DNA of 64,000 bases from Thermoplasmata archaeon (GCA_022749815.1 JAKIWV010000004.1:62001-126000), one strand, 5' to 3'. Counted from the stretch's first letter, positions 16,630-25,883 are shown. Notes: a model not told the origin generated them from the letters alone. Numbers and translations are program-made.

Positions 16630-17791
16630 GCGGTTCGGAGCTTACGGCGGCGCCTACGTCCCGGAGACCCTTGTTCCCGCGCTCGGTGAGCTGGAGGCGG
16701 CGTGGCGCTCCTCCCGACGGGACCCGGTCTTCCGAGCGGAACTTATCCGCTGGTCTCGTACGTTGGGGGGCCGGCCCACGCCGCTCTACCACGCGGAGAA
16801 CCTCACGCGCCGGGCCGGGGGCGCCCAGATATGGTTCAAGCGGGAGGATCTGCTTCACGGAGGGGCGCACAAGTTCAACAACGCGCTCGGACAGGGACTA
16901 CTCGCCCGCCGCATGGGCAAGCGACGGTTGATCGCTGAGACTGGGGCGGGTCAGCACGGGGTCGCGACGGCGATGATCGGTGCGGCGCTCAACCTCCCGA
17001 CAGAGGTGTACATGGGGACACGCGATATGAAGCGTCAGGCCCCGAACGTGCAACGGATGCGCCTGCTCGGCGCCACCGTACACCCCGTGACGTCGGGGGC
17101 CCGGACGCTGAAGGATGCGATCAACGAGGCATTGAGGGACTGGATCACTAACGTTCGGTCCACCCATTACGTGCTCGGTTCCGCGGTCGGTCCGCATCCG
17201 TTCCCGTCGATGGTCTGTGACTTCCAGAGCGTCATCGGCATGGAGCTCCGCTCTCAATCCCGCGCGCTGTGGGGACGACTCCCGGACCTCGCCGTCGCCT
17301 GTGTGGGGGGAGGCAGTAACGCCATCGGCACGTTCCATCCGCTGCTCCGCACTCCCGTACAGCTGCTTGGCGTCGAGGCCGGTGGCGCCGGCCGCGGTCC
17401 GGGGGCGTCCTCCTTGGTCTGTGGGACCCCCGGTATTCTACACGGGGCATTCTCGTACATCCTGCAGGACGCGGAGGGGCAGGTCCGGGAGACCGAGAGC
17501 ATCTCCGCGGGACTGGACTATGCGGGGGTAGGTCCTGAGCACGCGATGTTGCGGGATTCCGGACGCGTACGATACGTTTCTGTGCGAGATGCGCAAGCGC
17601 TCCAGGCATTCCACTGGGTTGCCCGAGACGAAGGAATCCTGCCGGCCCTCGAACCGGCCCATGCCGTTTACGCCGCGGTTCGGGCCGCCGCCCGGCTCTC
17701 CCGAACGAAACGGGTCGTTGTGACGCTCTCGGGTCGGGGGGACAAGGACCTGGAGGTGGTTCTCCGACATGACGCCGCCCAATCTCGCTGA
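16622..17791 (+). CDS. trpB: Tryptophan synthase beta chain (TrpB1 type)
   Basis: PLP enzyme that condenses indole with serine. 389 residues. 'FGAYGGAYVPETL' is the hallmark N-terminus, 'LLHGGAHKFNNALGQ' holds the PLP lysine, 'AETGAGQHGVA' the AETGAGQ loop, and 'ACVGGGSNAIG' the phosphate-binding GGGSN. It is the TrpA-dependent beta-1 class rather than TrpB2, in keeping with trpA next door. ATG 16622; the 3' end overlaps trpA by 23 bases. Confidence 0.95.
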   Translation: MPRRFGAYGGAYVPETLVPALGELEAAWRSSRRDPVFRAELIRWSRTLGGRPTPLYHAENLTRRAGGAQIWFKREDLLHGGAHKFNNALGQGLLARRMGKRRLIAETGAGQHGVATAMIGAALNLPTEVYMGTRDMKRQAPNVQRMRLLGATVHPVTSGARTLKDAINEALRDWITNVRSTHYVLGSAVGPHPFPSMVCDFQSVIGMELRSQSRALWGRLPDLAVACVGGGSNAIGTFHPLLRTPVQLLGVEAGGAGRGPGASSLVCGTPGILHGAFSYILQDAEGQVRETESISAGLDYAGVGPEHAMLRDSGRVRYVSVRDAQALQAFHWVARDEGILPALEPAHAVYAAVRAAARLSRTKRVVVTLSGRGDKDLEVVLRHDAAQSR

Positions 17792-18578
17792 GGTTCTGGG
17801 ACGGAATCGGCGCGAACATCGAGGCTCGCTGCTCGTCTACCTGATGGTGGATGCCGCCCGGCGACGTCGATTGCCTTCTCTAGTCCGGGGGTGTTGGGAG
17901 GCCGGGGTGACCGGCATAGAGCTGGGCTTCCCGTTCAGCGACCCGATAGCGGACGGCCCCGTGCTCCAGGCTGCCGCCTCCCGGGCACTGGGCAACGGTA
18001 CTCAATGGAGTGACCTGCTCGGAGCGATCGGGGCGACCGCCGACGAGCTCCCGGTGGCCGTCATGACTTACGCTAACCCGGTGCTCCACCGCGGGCTTCG
18101 TCACGCGTGTCGGGCCATCGCGGCGGCGGGGGGCTCGGGCCTGATCGTCCCGGACCTCGCGCTCGAGGAAAGCGCTCCATGGGTACGGGCCTCACGCCGG
18201 GCGGGCCTTTCGCTCGTCCAGATGGGTTCCCCCGCGACGCCCGCGTCCCGTGTCCGCACCCTCGCGAGGAGCAGCTCGGGATTCCTCTACTTGGTCTCAC
18301 GGTTCGGGACGACCGGCCGAGGAGTTCGGGCGCCGGGGTCCCCCCTGAGGGTCCTTATAGGAGCAGCCCACGGAGTTTGTCCCGAGCTCCCCGTACTCGT
18401 CGGGTTCGGGATCCGGACGTCCGCTGATGTGACGCCGATCCGTCGAATGGGTGCGGACGGAGTCGTCGTAGGGACCGCAGTGGAGGAGATTCTTTCGGGG
18501 TCCACCGAACCCGCCCGACTCCTTCGGTACCTGCGCCGTCTGAGCCGGGCGATCGGCGCGCGAGGACCGGGCGACTAG
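17769..18578 (+). CDS. trpA: Tryptophan synthase alpha chain
   Basis: Cleaves indole-3-glycerol phosphate to indole. 269 residues. 'GVTGIELGFPFSDPIADGPV' contains the two catalytic acids, 'VMTYANPVLHRG' the barrel strand, 'GLIVPDLALEES' the next, and 'VLVGFGIRTSADV' plus 'GADGVVVGTAV' the phosphate sites. Last gene of the aromatic operon. It is followed after 23 bases by the convergent endA, so the operon must end here, though no T-run terminator is obvious. Confidence 0.94.
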   Translation: MTPPNLAEVLGRNRREHRGSLLVYLMVDAARRRRLPSLVRGCWEAGVTGIELGFPFSDPIADGPVLQAAASRALGNGTQWSDLLGAIGATADELPVAVMTYANPVLHRGLRHACRAIAAAGGSGLIVPDLALEESAPWVRASRRAGLSLVQMGSPATPASRVRTLARSSSGFLYLVSRFGTTGRGVRAPGSPLRVLIGAAHGVCPELPVLVGFGIRTSADVTPIRRMGADGVVVGTAVEEILSGSTEPARLLRYLRRLSRAIGARGPGD

Positions 18579-18601
18579 GTGTCGACGCGCCTGGTCGCGC
18601 G

Positions 18602-19669
18602 TTACGGCCGGATACGCTCGAGGGAAAGGAACCGGACCGTTCGAGACCGGTCGTCGCTCACGCCGGCAAGCAGGAACTCCTTTCGGACCCCCTGGGCCAC
18701 TCGGACTCCCCGGGCAATCTCCGACCAGGGGGCCTGGAACATTTCTTCGACAGCGTGCACGAGGTATCGTGCGTGGGCGTGCTCGGGGTTGCGAGGATAG
18801 GCCCGGAAATGAGCACCGTACTTGAACCCGGTCTTGACCACCAACTGCCGATCCCGCAGGGCGCGGTAGACCGACAGCCGTTCCCCAAAGCCCGCCTCGA
18901 GCCTGCGCGCCCGGCGCTCGAGCCGTTCGAGTGACACCGGACGACGGGATCGCGCGTCGCGGAGTTCGAGTACGTCCGTCGATACCAGGTAGACGGCCTC
19001 GAGCAGGCTTAACTCGAGACGGCTTCCGATGCGACTCCCGTACGCCTGTTGGCGACCCAACGACTCCACGCCCGTCGGGTCGAACACCAGGACGCGGTCT
19101 TCTCCGAGCATGGCCGGGATCGGCCGGGCGCTGCCCAAGGGAGGCAATGCCCCGGTCGGGTTGGGTCGCCGGATCCGATAGTACGTGAGATCGGATTCCT
19201 CATCGACAACGCCGACGAGCAGCTGCTTCTTCGTCGACTGGGCCTTGTCGGCCAGGGCTTGGATCCGATGGAGGTCGAATGGTTCGCGCTCGGAGACGGT
19301 GTCCACCCAGAACCGGGCCGGGGTCTTCTGCAAGACCCCGCCGCGGGGGAGCACCGAGAACGCGACCGGCGCGGGGCCGGCCCGCACGACGTACCCTCGC
19401 TGCCGGAGGTCGCGGTACACGAGATATCGGATCCCGAAGCCCGGCTCGGCTCGGAGAGCCCGCCGGAAGAGGTCGGCCCAGTCGATGGAACGCCCCCGCT
19501 CGGCCCGAACCTCGAGACGGCCCATCTCGAGGAGGTACAGGGATTCCGTCCGGTCGAGCTGTAGGCCGTCCGACCCGACGGTTCCGAAGAACCCTCTCCC
19601 ATACACTGCGCCGGCTTCCGACGGGTCCTCGATGTGCACGGTGGCATCGTCCCGGACCGCGCCGGTCAC
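18602..19669 (-). CDS. endA: tRNA-splicing endonuclease (double-length form)
   Basis: Cuts bulge-helix-bulge introns out of archaeal RNAs. 355 residues, about twice the 170-180 of the homotetramer type, with two tandem copies of the fold. The C-terminal copy has the catalytic triad: Tyr in 'VKTGFKYGAHFRAYP', His in 'PEHAHARYLVHAV' and Lys in 'AQGVRKEFLLAG'. The N-terminal copy has related 'YLLEMGRLEV' and 'RYLVYRDLRQRGYVV' segments but a degenerate active site. This is the homodimeric alpha2 architecture. GTG start overlaps the pyrE stop. A matching substrate, the split tRNA-Glu at 29782, is in this window. Confidence 0.9.
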   Translation of the reverse strand: MTGAVRDDATVHIEDPSEAGAVYGRGFFGTVGSDGLQLDRTESLYLLEMGRLEVRAERGRSIDWADLFRRALRAEPGFGIRYLVYRDLRQRGYVVRAGPAPVAFSVLPRGGVLQKTPARFWVDTVSEREPFDLHRIQALADKAQSTKKQLLVGVVDEESDLTYYRIRRPNPTGALPPLGSARPIPAMLGEDRVLVFDPTGVESLGRQQAYGSRIGSRLELSLLEAVYLVSTDVLELRDARSRRPVSLERLERRARRLEAGFGERLSVYRALRDRQLVVKTGFKYGAHFRAYPRNPEHAHARYLVHAVEEMFQAPWSEIARGVRVAQGVRKEFLLAGVSDDRSRTVRFLSLERIRP

Positions 19670-20214
19670 ACGCTGGCTCCCGGGATCTCGGCGAGCCTCA
19701 CGAGCGGCTCGAGGGCGACGCCTTCGCTTTGGAGACGTTCGATCGCCCCCATTCCGCGGTCGACGACCACCAGAGCCCGGGTCACCACGCCGCCCGCCGA
19801 ACGGATGATTCGGACCGATTCCATGGCGGAACCCCCCGTCGAGCTCGTGTCCTCGATCAGGAGGACGCGCGCGCCGGTCGGGATCTCTCCCTCGAACCGC
19901 TGCCGAGTCCCGTGGTCTCGGGCGCCTTTCCGGATCACGACGAACGGGCGTTGGGTCTTCAACGCCGTCGCCACGACGAGCGGCACGGCTCCGAGCTCCA
20001 TGCCGGCCAGTCGTTCCGCATCCCCTACTCGCCGTGCCAGAGCGTCGGCCATCGCCATCAACCGAGTCGGATCTGTCCAGGCTCGCTTGACGTCGATGTA
20101 CACGTTCGAAGTCTGCCCGGAAGTGAGCGTGAACTGTCCGAACCGAACCGAGCCGGACGAGAGGAGGAGGTCGATAATCTGTCGTCGCTCCTCCAGCGGG
20201 GTTTCCTTCGACAT
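19666..20214 (-). CDS. pyrE: Orotate phosphoribosyltransferase
   Basis: Makes orotidine 5'-monophosphate from orotate and PRPP in pyrimidine synthesis. 182 residues. 'LTSGQTSNVYIDVKRA' is the orotate loop, 'RKGARDHGTRQRFEG' the catalytic flexible loop with Lys and Arg, and 'VLLIEDTSSTGGSAMESV' the PRPP-binding motif. The track frame begins at 20421 inside carS; ATG 20214 matches the family N-terminus and lies 4 bases after the carS stop. Its stop overlaps endA. Confidence 0.93.
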   Translation of the reverse strand: MSKETPLEERRQIIDLLLSSGSVRFGQFTLTSGQTSNVYIDVKRAWTDPTRLMAMADALARRVGDAERLAGMELGAVPLVVATALKTQRPFVVIRKGARDHGTRQRFEGEIPTGARVLLIEDTSSTGGSAMESVRIIRSAGGVVTRALVVVDRGMGAIERLQSEGVALEPLVRLAEIPGASV

Positions 20215-20218
20215 CGCC

Positions 20219-20794
20219 TCACCAGGGTACTTTCTTCGTTCCGATGCGGAAACCGATCCAGTTGAACCCGAAATGGAGGACGACCGTGAGCAGGAGGACC
20301 CATAAGAGTGCCTCCACGGAGAGGAATGTCGGCACGAAGATGGCGGGGTAGAGCACGAGTCCCAAGCCAATGGGCACGAGCACGAACGGAAACTGATCGA
20401 GGCCGAGAACCCGCTCCCCACTGGTGTACCCTAGCCGCCGCTTGAGGAAGGAGCCGATCGCGTCGCCCGCGAGGGCTCCCCCGGTGAGTAGAAAAGCCAC
20501 CGGAATCGCCGCGGCGACCGTGGAGCCGTAGTGGGGGACGAGCTGAAGGTTGGGCGGCGCGATGAGGATTAGCCAGGCCTGAAGCAGAGCGATCGGCAAG
20601 GCGGCGAAAGTACCGAAGAGGAAGCCCGACCAGGTTTTCGAGCCGCCGAGAATCCTGCGGCCATCGGACCAGTTACGGCCGAGGTCCATCGAAGGCCCCC
20701 GACCCTTGGGGAGTGTCGCGAGGGCGTTGGCGGCATAGACGGGGGTCAAGACCCACAGCACTTGGATGAGAACCCCGAGATGTGGGTCGACCAC
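20219..20794 (-). CDS. carS: CDP-archaeol synthase
   Basis: Integral membrane enzyme that activates unsaturated archaeol with CTP for polar head-group attachment. 191 residues with about five hydrophobic segments. 'VYAANALATLPKG' near the N-terminus, 'GRRILGGSKTWSGFLFGT' and 'GDAIGSFLKRRLG' with 'LDQFPFVL' are the CarS/CdsA signatures. GTG start. It sits in the same minus-strand cluster as GGGP and DGGGP synthases, so three consecutive steps of ether-lipid synthesis are linked. Confidence 0.92.
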   Translation of the reverse strand: MVDPHLGVLIQVLWVLTPVYAANALATLPKGRGPSMDLGRNWSDGRRILGGSKTWSGFLFGTFAALPIALLQAWLILIAPPNLQLVPHYGSTVAAAIPVAFLLTGGALAGDAIGSFLKRRLGYTSGERVLGLDQFPFVLVPIGLGLVLYPAIFVPTFLSVEALLWVLLLTVVLHFGFNWIGFRIGTKKVPW

Positions 20795-20808
20795 GCGTCC
20801 CGGGCCTC

Positions 20809-22443
20809 CTAAGGTTCCGCGATGAACCGGCGAATTGTCTCGGTCACGCGGGCGACGCCGATCGGGTCCAGGTTCTCCTCCGCCTCGTGGATATGCGAGG
20901 TCCGGCCCATGAGGCCAAACACGAGGGCGGGAAGCGGTTCGCCTCGAGGCGTGCGGAGACCGAGAAGGCTGCTGGCGTCGGTGCCCCCGTACTCACCGAA
21001 TATTCCGGGAACTCCGAAGACGGACGCAAGGATCCGTTCCATCTTCAGCAGGGCAGGATGGTCGGATCGGAGGGCGTAGCCACCTCGGCCCCGGTCCGGG
21101 GGAGCGTCCACTCGTGCCTCCCGATCGTGGGTCGAACTCCAGCTGCGCGCGTAATCGAGGGCGGCCTGAACGCCCACGTCCATGGGCATTTCGGGGATGA
21201 GCCGCAGGTCGACCCCAAATGTTGCCGCGAGCGGAGAAACCGAATCGAGCAACCCCGACCGTAGTGCGCGATCGAGCAGCTGTAGTGTCGCCGGCACCGG
21301 ATTATGCCCTCGATGAGGATAACCGGCGTGAGCACTCGTTCCTACCACCGACAGCGCCAGCGAACCGGCCGGAACCGTCAGAGCCGTGGCTCTTGCCGTC
21401 TCGAGGCGAAAAGGTGGGGGGAGGAGGAGCGCAAGGTCCCCGGATAACCGGGAAAGCTGGGGGGCCGCCCCGTGGACGACGAGAGTCACGCTCTGTGCGA
21501 TCTGATTCGTTGCGTCGGTCTCGGCGTGGATCGCCCCGACGCGCGACCGGCCGGCCGGGCCGTCCAGTTCGCCCGTCGCGTCAAACTTCGTCACAGTGGC
21601 TCGGCCGGTGATCGTGGGTGCCGGCGCGCCATGGTCGGGCCAGTCGGGAGATGGGTAGATCGACGTCCACGCCTCCGCGAGCGACTGGAGCGCCACGAGG
21701 CTCTCGCCGAAGGCCACCACGCGGGGAAGCTCAACGGGGCGTGCGAAGGTGCCATCCAAGAACAACACCCCCGAGGAGCCGGCGGTGGCGTGGGGGTCTC
21801 CATCGGGGATGAGCGCCACTTCGCCAGCGAGGAGGCGTTCAGGGTCGGTCAAAGCCAGCCGCTCGTCGTGCGCCTTGAGCCCGTCGATCCCGCCCGACCC
21901 GCCCGTCTCTTCGTCACAGCAGATCAACAGGCGGATGTTCCGGCGAAGCGATCGGTCGCCCTGGAGCCGTTTCACGGCGATCAGGGAGGGAACGACTCCG
22001 CTCCCCAGGTCATCGGCAGACCCCCGGCCGTAGAAGAGCCCGTCCGACCGGAACGTCAGTTCGTGGGGCGGGGTCTTCCATCGGGCCCGTTGCTCGGCGG
22101 GGACCGGAACCACGTCGTAGTGGGACATGATCAGAATGCGCTCGGGGGCTCCGACATCCAGGTCAACAATGACGTTGGGACGAGGTATCCCGTGGAGTCC
22201 TTCAACGCCGGGGAGGTCGGTCAGGGGGTCGAAGATTCGTGCGCGGAGGCCCCACTTGGTCGCCACGCTCACGAGGTAGCGCGCCGCAGCGACGTAGTGG
22301 GGTTTCTCCCACCGTTCGTGCGCCGGGTCTTCGAGATTGGTCGTGGCGAGACCCACCAGGTCTCGAAGGAGCGGATACGCTTCCGCATCTCCGAGCGCTT
22401 CCTTCGCGGCGAGGGGAGGTTCCGGGGGATGGGCGTTCGGCAT
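20809..22443 (-). CDS. M20 family zinc metallopeptidase
   Basis: Cytosolic di-zinc exopeptidase or deacylase. 544 residues, longer than the usual 380-460 because of a large insert in the middle. Metal-site motifs are 'LIMSHYDVVPVPAE' (His, Asp), 'FYGRGSADDLGSG' (bridging Asp) and 'LLICCDEETGGSGG' (catalytic Glu pair); the C-terminal His lies in 'MGRTSHIHEAEENLD'. The segment 'SLALSVVGTSAHAGYPHRGHNP' belongs to the dimerisation domain. Substrate unknown; some relatives cleave dipeptides. Lies between DUF2070 and carS, 14-15 bases from each. Confidence 0.88.
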   Translation of the reverse strand: MPNAHPPEPPLAAKEALGDAEAYPLLRDLVGLATTNLEDPAHERWEKPHYVAAARYLVSVATKWGLRARIFDPLTDLPGVEGLHGIPRPNVIVDLDVGAPERILIMSHYDVVPVPAEQRARWKTPPHELTFRSDGLFYGRGSADDLGSGVVPSLIAVKRLQGDRSLRRNIRLLICCDEETGGSGGIDGLKAHDERLALTDPERLLAGEVALIPDGDPHATAGSSGVLFLDGTFARPVELPRVVAFGESLVALQSLAEAWTSIYPSPDWPDHGAPAPTITGRATVTKFDATGELDGPAGRSRVGAIHAETDATNQIAQSVTLVVHGAAPQLSRLSGDLALLLPPPFRLETARATALTVPAGSLALSVVGTSAHAGYPHRGHNPVPATLQLLDRALRSGLLDSVSPLAATFGVDLRLIPEMPMDVGVQAALDYARSWSSTHDREARVDAPPDRGRGGYALRSDHPALLKMERILASVFGVPGIFGEYGGTDASSLLGLRTPRGEPLPALVFGLMGRTSHIHEAEENLDPIGVARVTETIRRFIAEP

Positions 22444-22457
22444 CGGGCGGGCTCACC

Positions 22458-24287
22458 CTACCGGAGCGCGGCCAGTACTACCGTGGAACTCGCAATGAGC
22501 AGGAGGAACGTCATGAGAAAGGCATTGGAGAACATCGAGAGCGTGTCACCGAGGGAGGTCAAAAGCCGAGCGGTCCAATCCGGACCCAGGACCGCCACAT
22601 CCGCCACCTCGCGGGTTCCTACCCTCACTTCGACGGTTTCGAGATTCCCCAACGCGTCACGCACCACCCCCACGACCGCGTCGCGGAGGAGCGCGAACGG
22701 AATGCGTTCACCGATCGGGTTCACGCCTCCATCGACCTCGTGGACCACGTGATTGTCGGTCGTCATGACCTCGGCGTCATCGACCACGCCACCGAGGGCC
22801 TGCATCAGTCGGTCGCGCAGACCCTGGAGCAGGTTGTTTCCATCGAGGAGAACGTAGGCAGTCGTCCGGCCGGCCGTCTCGACAACGAGGGCCCGAACAC
22901 CGCTGGGCCCAATGCCATCCCGCGCGACGGAAAAACCGCTGCGGAGGGCGACTCCCACTCGGACCGTACCGGGCGCGGCTTGGGCGCGGGCCGCGGTCAC
23001 TGCCTGACGGACATCCTCGGCGAACCGCAGCGCACGGGGAGAGCCATAAGTCAGATCTCCCTCGTCCTCCTTGTAGGAGTTATGCGCATCGATCAAAGCG
23101 AGTTCAGGCCCGTGGGATTTTCGGTTTTCGTCCACAAGTCGATCCGCGATAGCGTAGGCGATATCGTCCGTCGGTTCGGGCGCCTGAGTGGCCACGACCA
23201 GCACGGTGTCGCCCAGGACCTGAGCCCGCGCCCAACTGCCGGGGGTGGGGGAGACCAACGGGCTGGTCAAGTGGCTCGCGGCGGGCGGAAGGTCGCGCAA
23301 CATCGACGCCGCAGCGTCGCCGATTCGGCGGACCTCCGCGGCAGTGGGGACATCAAGATCGTGGTTGCACGGAGTGTGGGGGACGAGAACTAGGCCGGCA
23401 TTCGGGCCGAGCATTTCTTCAAACTTCTGGGGGAGATTGCTGGCTCCGAGGGCCGCAAACGGTCCCGGGTGGATCGCCGGCAGGGCGAGCGTCGCTTTGG
23501 TACCGCGGGCCGTCCGGAACTGGATTCCCGTCACGCGGACATTTGCCTCGACCGCGAACCCCGCGAAGAACTTCTCCAGGATCTCGGTGGCGGCCGGATC
23601 CCGGCTGCCGACGTGTTCAATGAGCGGCCGAATGAACGAGACCCCCGACGCGGCGAATTCTCGACGAAGTGGCCGGTCCGCGGCCCTCAGTAAGAGCGCA
23701 GCGCACAGGAACCCGAACAGGAGGAACAGTGTGCCGGCGAGCACCCAGACCGCCGGTGGCGGATAGAGTAGGAAAATGCCGAGCACGGCGAGGAGGGGCT
23801 GGAGGAGGGACGCGGGCAGAGAGGCTCCGTGCTTCGGGAGGGATACCCCGAAGAGCGTCATGTGACGGAACCACAGAATGGGGCCCAGCACGAACAGCAG
23901 AATCAAGGGAATGCTGACGGGCAGCGTTCCCACCGCGAGGCCGACCCCGCGCCATATTAGTAGTATCGGGACTGGAAGCGCCACCCCCATCAGGCCGAGC
24001 AACGCATTCCGGTGCCAGGGGAAGTGACCCCCTAGGGCCTTCGCAACCGGCGTGGTCAAAAGAACGCCGAGTAACCCAGGCAGAAGGAAGACCAACACCC
24101 AGCCGGAAGTGAACCGGAGCAGGGAGGCGCCCGGAAACCAAGTGAGTACTGCGTCGAGCAGAGAAACAACGGCGAGCGCCACCAACGTCCATCTCGTGCT
24201 GGGGGCACGGAAGAAAAACCGGGAGTAGAGCCGGTTCTGTCGGTCCTCCGCCGCCGAATGCGTCGGAGCGGTCGAATCATTCGCCAC
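22458..24287 (-). CDS. DUF2070 family membrane protein
   Basis: 609 residues. The N-terminal ~215 residues hold six to eight hydrophobic helices ('WTLVALAVVSLLDAVL', 'VFLLPGLLGVLL' and others); a soluble domain of ~330 residues follows, with 'AIHPGPFAALGASNLP', 'HTPCNHDLDVPT' and 'LIDAHNSY', and a final hydrophobic hairpin is at the C-terminus. These conserved His/Asp/Asn segments are typical of DUF2070, an archaeal family without known function. Overlap of 11 bases with the GGGP synthase gene suggests a membrane or lipid role, but the reaction is unknown. Confidence 0.85.
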   Translation of the reverse strand: MANDSTAPTHSAAEDRQNRLYSRFFFRAPSTRWTLVALAVVSLLDAVLTWFPGASLLRFTSGWVLVFLLPGLLGVLLTTPVAKALGGHFPWHRNALLGLMGVALPVPILLIWRGVGLAVGTLPVSIPLILLFVLGPILWFRHMTLFGVSLPKHGASLPASLLQPLLAVLGIFLLYPPPAVWVLAGTLFLLFGFLCAALLLRAADRPLRREFAASGVSFIRPLIEHVGSRDPAATEILEKFFAGFAVEANVRVTGIQFRTARGTKATLALPAIHPGPFAALGASNLPQKFEEMLGPNAGLVLVPHTPCNHDLDVPTAAEVRRIGDAAASMLRDLPPAASHLTSPLVSPTPGSWARAQVLGDTVLVVATQAPEPTDDIAYAIADRLVDENRKSHGPELALIDAHNSYKEDEGDLTYGSPRALRFAEDVRQAVTAARAQAAPGTVRVGVALRSGFSVARDGIGPSGVRALVVETAGRTTAYVLLDGNNLLQGLRDRLMQALGGVVDDAEVMTTDNHVVHEVDGGVNPIGERIPFALLRDAVVGVVRDALGNLETVEVRVGTREVADVAVLGPDWTARLLTSLGDTLSMFSNAFLMTFLLLIASSTVVLAALR

Positions 24288-25026
24288 GCGCTCGTCGCAC
24301 CTCCTCGAGGATGCCTTCGAAGGCCGGACCGATTCCTTGCTCCTCGGTCACGGTTCCGGTCACCAGTATTTGAGCGCCGGAGTTGAGGAGGTTTCGCGCG
24401 TCCTCGGCCGAACGAATGCCGCCGCCGACGATCAATGGAACGTGAAGGACTGTTCGTACGGCGCGGACCATCTCCGGCGGAACGGGGGACGGCGCCCCGG
24501 AGCCGGCTTCAAGGTAGACGAGTTGCATTCCGAGGAACTCCGCAGCGAGCGCGTACGACTGTGCCTGACCGAGGTTGTTGCGGGGGACGGGGTCGGCTTC
24601 ACCCACTTCTCCTACCCGCATGCCGGGGGCAACGATGATGTAGCCGAGGGCGAGCGGTTCAAGTCCGATTCGCTGAATCTCGAGAGCCGAGCGCGCCTGC
24701 ATCCGAATGACGCGGTCGACGCTGCGCGAATTGAGCAGGCTCATGAAGTAGATCGCATCCGCGGCGGCGGTTACCGAGGCCGGGCTCTCCGGAAAGATGA
24801 TCGTTGGGACGTGGACCGCGGCCTTCACGGCTCGGGCCGTGTCGGCCATCCGCACGGAGGAGATTCCTGTCGAGCCCCCGAGCATGATGGCGTCCGACCC
24901 CGATGCGACGGCGGCCGTCGCGACCTTCGCAGCATCGGCCCCCCCGGACTTGTCGGGGTCGATGAGGGTCATGTGCAGGGGACCTTTCCGGATCTTGTCG
25001 GTGAGATACTGCAAGACCCGGCCCAT
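24277..25026 (-). CDS. Geranylgeranylglyceryl phosphate synthase
   Basis: Forms the first ether bond of archaeal lipids from sn-glycerol 1-phosphate and geranylgeranyl diphosphate. 249-residue TIM barrel. 'HMTLIDPDKSGG' (the Mg/phosphate Asp), 'AIMLGGSTGIS', 'PTIIFPESPASVTAAADAIYFMSLLNS', 'GYIIVAPGMRVGEVG', 'LVYLEAGSGA' and 'LIVGGGIRSAEDA' match the GGGPS/PcrB family throughout. Lies 8 bases after the DGGGP synthase gene, which encodes the next enzyme in the pathway. Confidence 0.95.
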   Translation of the reverse strand: MGRVLQYLTDKIRKGPLHMTLIDPDKSGGADAAKVATAAVASGSDAIMLGGSTGISSVRMADTARAVKAAVHVPTIIFPESPASVTAAADAIYFMSLLNSRSVDRVIRMQARSALEIQRIGLEPLALGYIIVAPGMRVGEVGEADPVPRNNLGQAQSYALAAEFLGMQLVYLEAGSGAPSPVPPEMVRAVRTVLHVPLIVGGGIRSAEDARNLLNSGAQILVTGTVTEEQGIGPAFEGILEEVRRARGE

Positions 25027-25034
25027 CGTACCCT

Positions 25035-25883
25035 CTAACGGAATGCCACGGCAAGGAACGCCACCAACGCCACCGCCATGGCCGCTTTGCTCAGGGTCTG
25101 TTCGAGGTGGAGTCGAGAAGGGAGCCAGACGACCGACACCACGAACAGCGCATCCGCCACGAGGACCAGACCCGTGTACATAACGCCCGCGACGGTACCG
25201 ATTCGAAGCAACACGAGGAGGGGGAGCACGCTGAGCCCCAGGGCCGTCGCGACCGATCCCCGCGCGACGGCACTCGCGGTCGCCATCCCCCGGACTCGAG
25301 GGAGCGTGCGGCGGTTTACATCGCCGATGAGGTCTTCCATATCCTTGATCACCTCTCGACTTAGGGTCGCGAAGAGCGCCATCAGCGCGAAGGGAGCGAC
25401 GGCGAGGGGCATCCCCGACGCGGCCCCTCCATAGAGAAAGACCAGGCCGGTCAAGGATGCGACGAGCAGGTTGCCCCCGAAACCTGCCGACTTTAATCGG
25501 AATTCATACGATAGTAAGGTGCCGAGCGCCGCGGCGAGGAGCACTCCGACGAGAGGGCGCACCAGGACGACGGGTACGGACACTGCCACCGCCCCGATTA
25601 GGAGGCCGGCGGCAGTCCAGCGGGCGACGGCCAGAGATATCGTTCCGGTCACGAGCGGGCGGTCTGGATGGTTGATTCGGTCCGATTCCCGGTCGAGGAG
25701 GTCGTTGATGACATTGCCCCCGGCCGTCACGAAGGCCGTCGACGTTGCGGCGAGGAGGAGCAAGACCCAGAGGGACCACGGGATTTGCACGCCCGCGCCA
25801 CGGGCCGCGAGACCGCCGACGATCGTCCCGGCAAAGGAGACGAGGGTGTTTCCCAGTCGAACGAGCTGCATGACGGCCCGCAC
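25035..25883 (-). CDS. Digeranylgeranylglyceryl phosphate synthase (UbiA family)
   Basis: Membrane prenyltransferase attaching the second geranylgeranyl chain. 282 residues with about eight to nine hydrophobic helices. 'GGNVINDLLDRESDRINHP' is the NDxxDxxxD diphosphate/Mg site followed by 'RPLVTG', and 'SREVIKDMEDLIGDVNRRTLP' is the second Asp-rich site. GTG 25883 is chosen because a TATA-like 'GGTTAAG' lies about 26 bases upstream, fitting a leaderless message; an internal ATG four codons in is possible. It is the first gene of a seven-gene minus-strand run that ends with endA. Confidence 0.93.
   Translation of the reverse strand: MRAVMQLVRLGNTLVSFAGTIVGGLAARGAGVQIPWSLWVLLLLAATSTAFVTAGGNVINDLLDRESDRINHPDRPLVTGTISLAVARWTAAGLLIGAVAVSVPVVLVRPLVGVLLAAALGTLLSYEFRLKSAGFGGNLLVASLTGLVFLYGGAASGMPLAVAPFALMALFATLSREVIKDMEDLIGDVNRRTLPRVRGMATASAVARGSVATALGLSVLPLLVLLRIGTVAGVMYTGLVLVADALFVVSVVWLPSRLHLEQTLSKAAMAVALVAFLAVAFR

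Noticed and set aside
19279-20265. 328-residue plus-strand ORF
   Set aside because: Arg/Pro/Gly-rich composition without motifs, antisense to endA and pyrE, which have clear catalytic residues.
21472-23393. Two long plus-strand ORFs (426 and 384 residues)
   Set aside because: Antisense shadows of the M20 peptidase and DUF2070 genes; no domain can be read in them.
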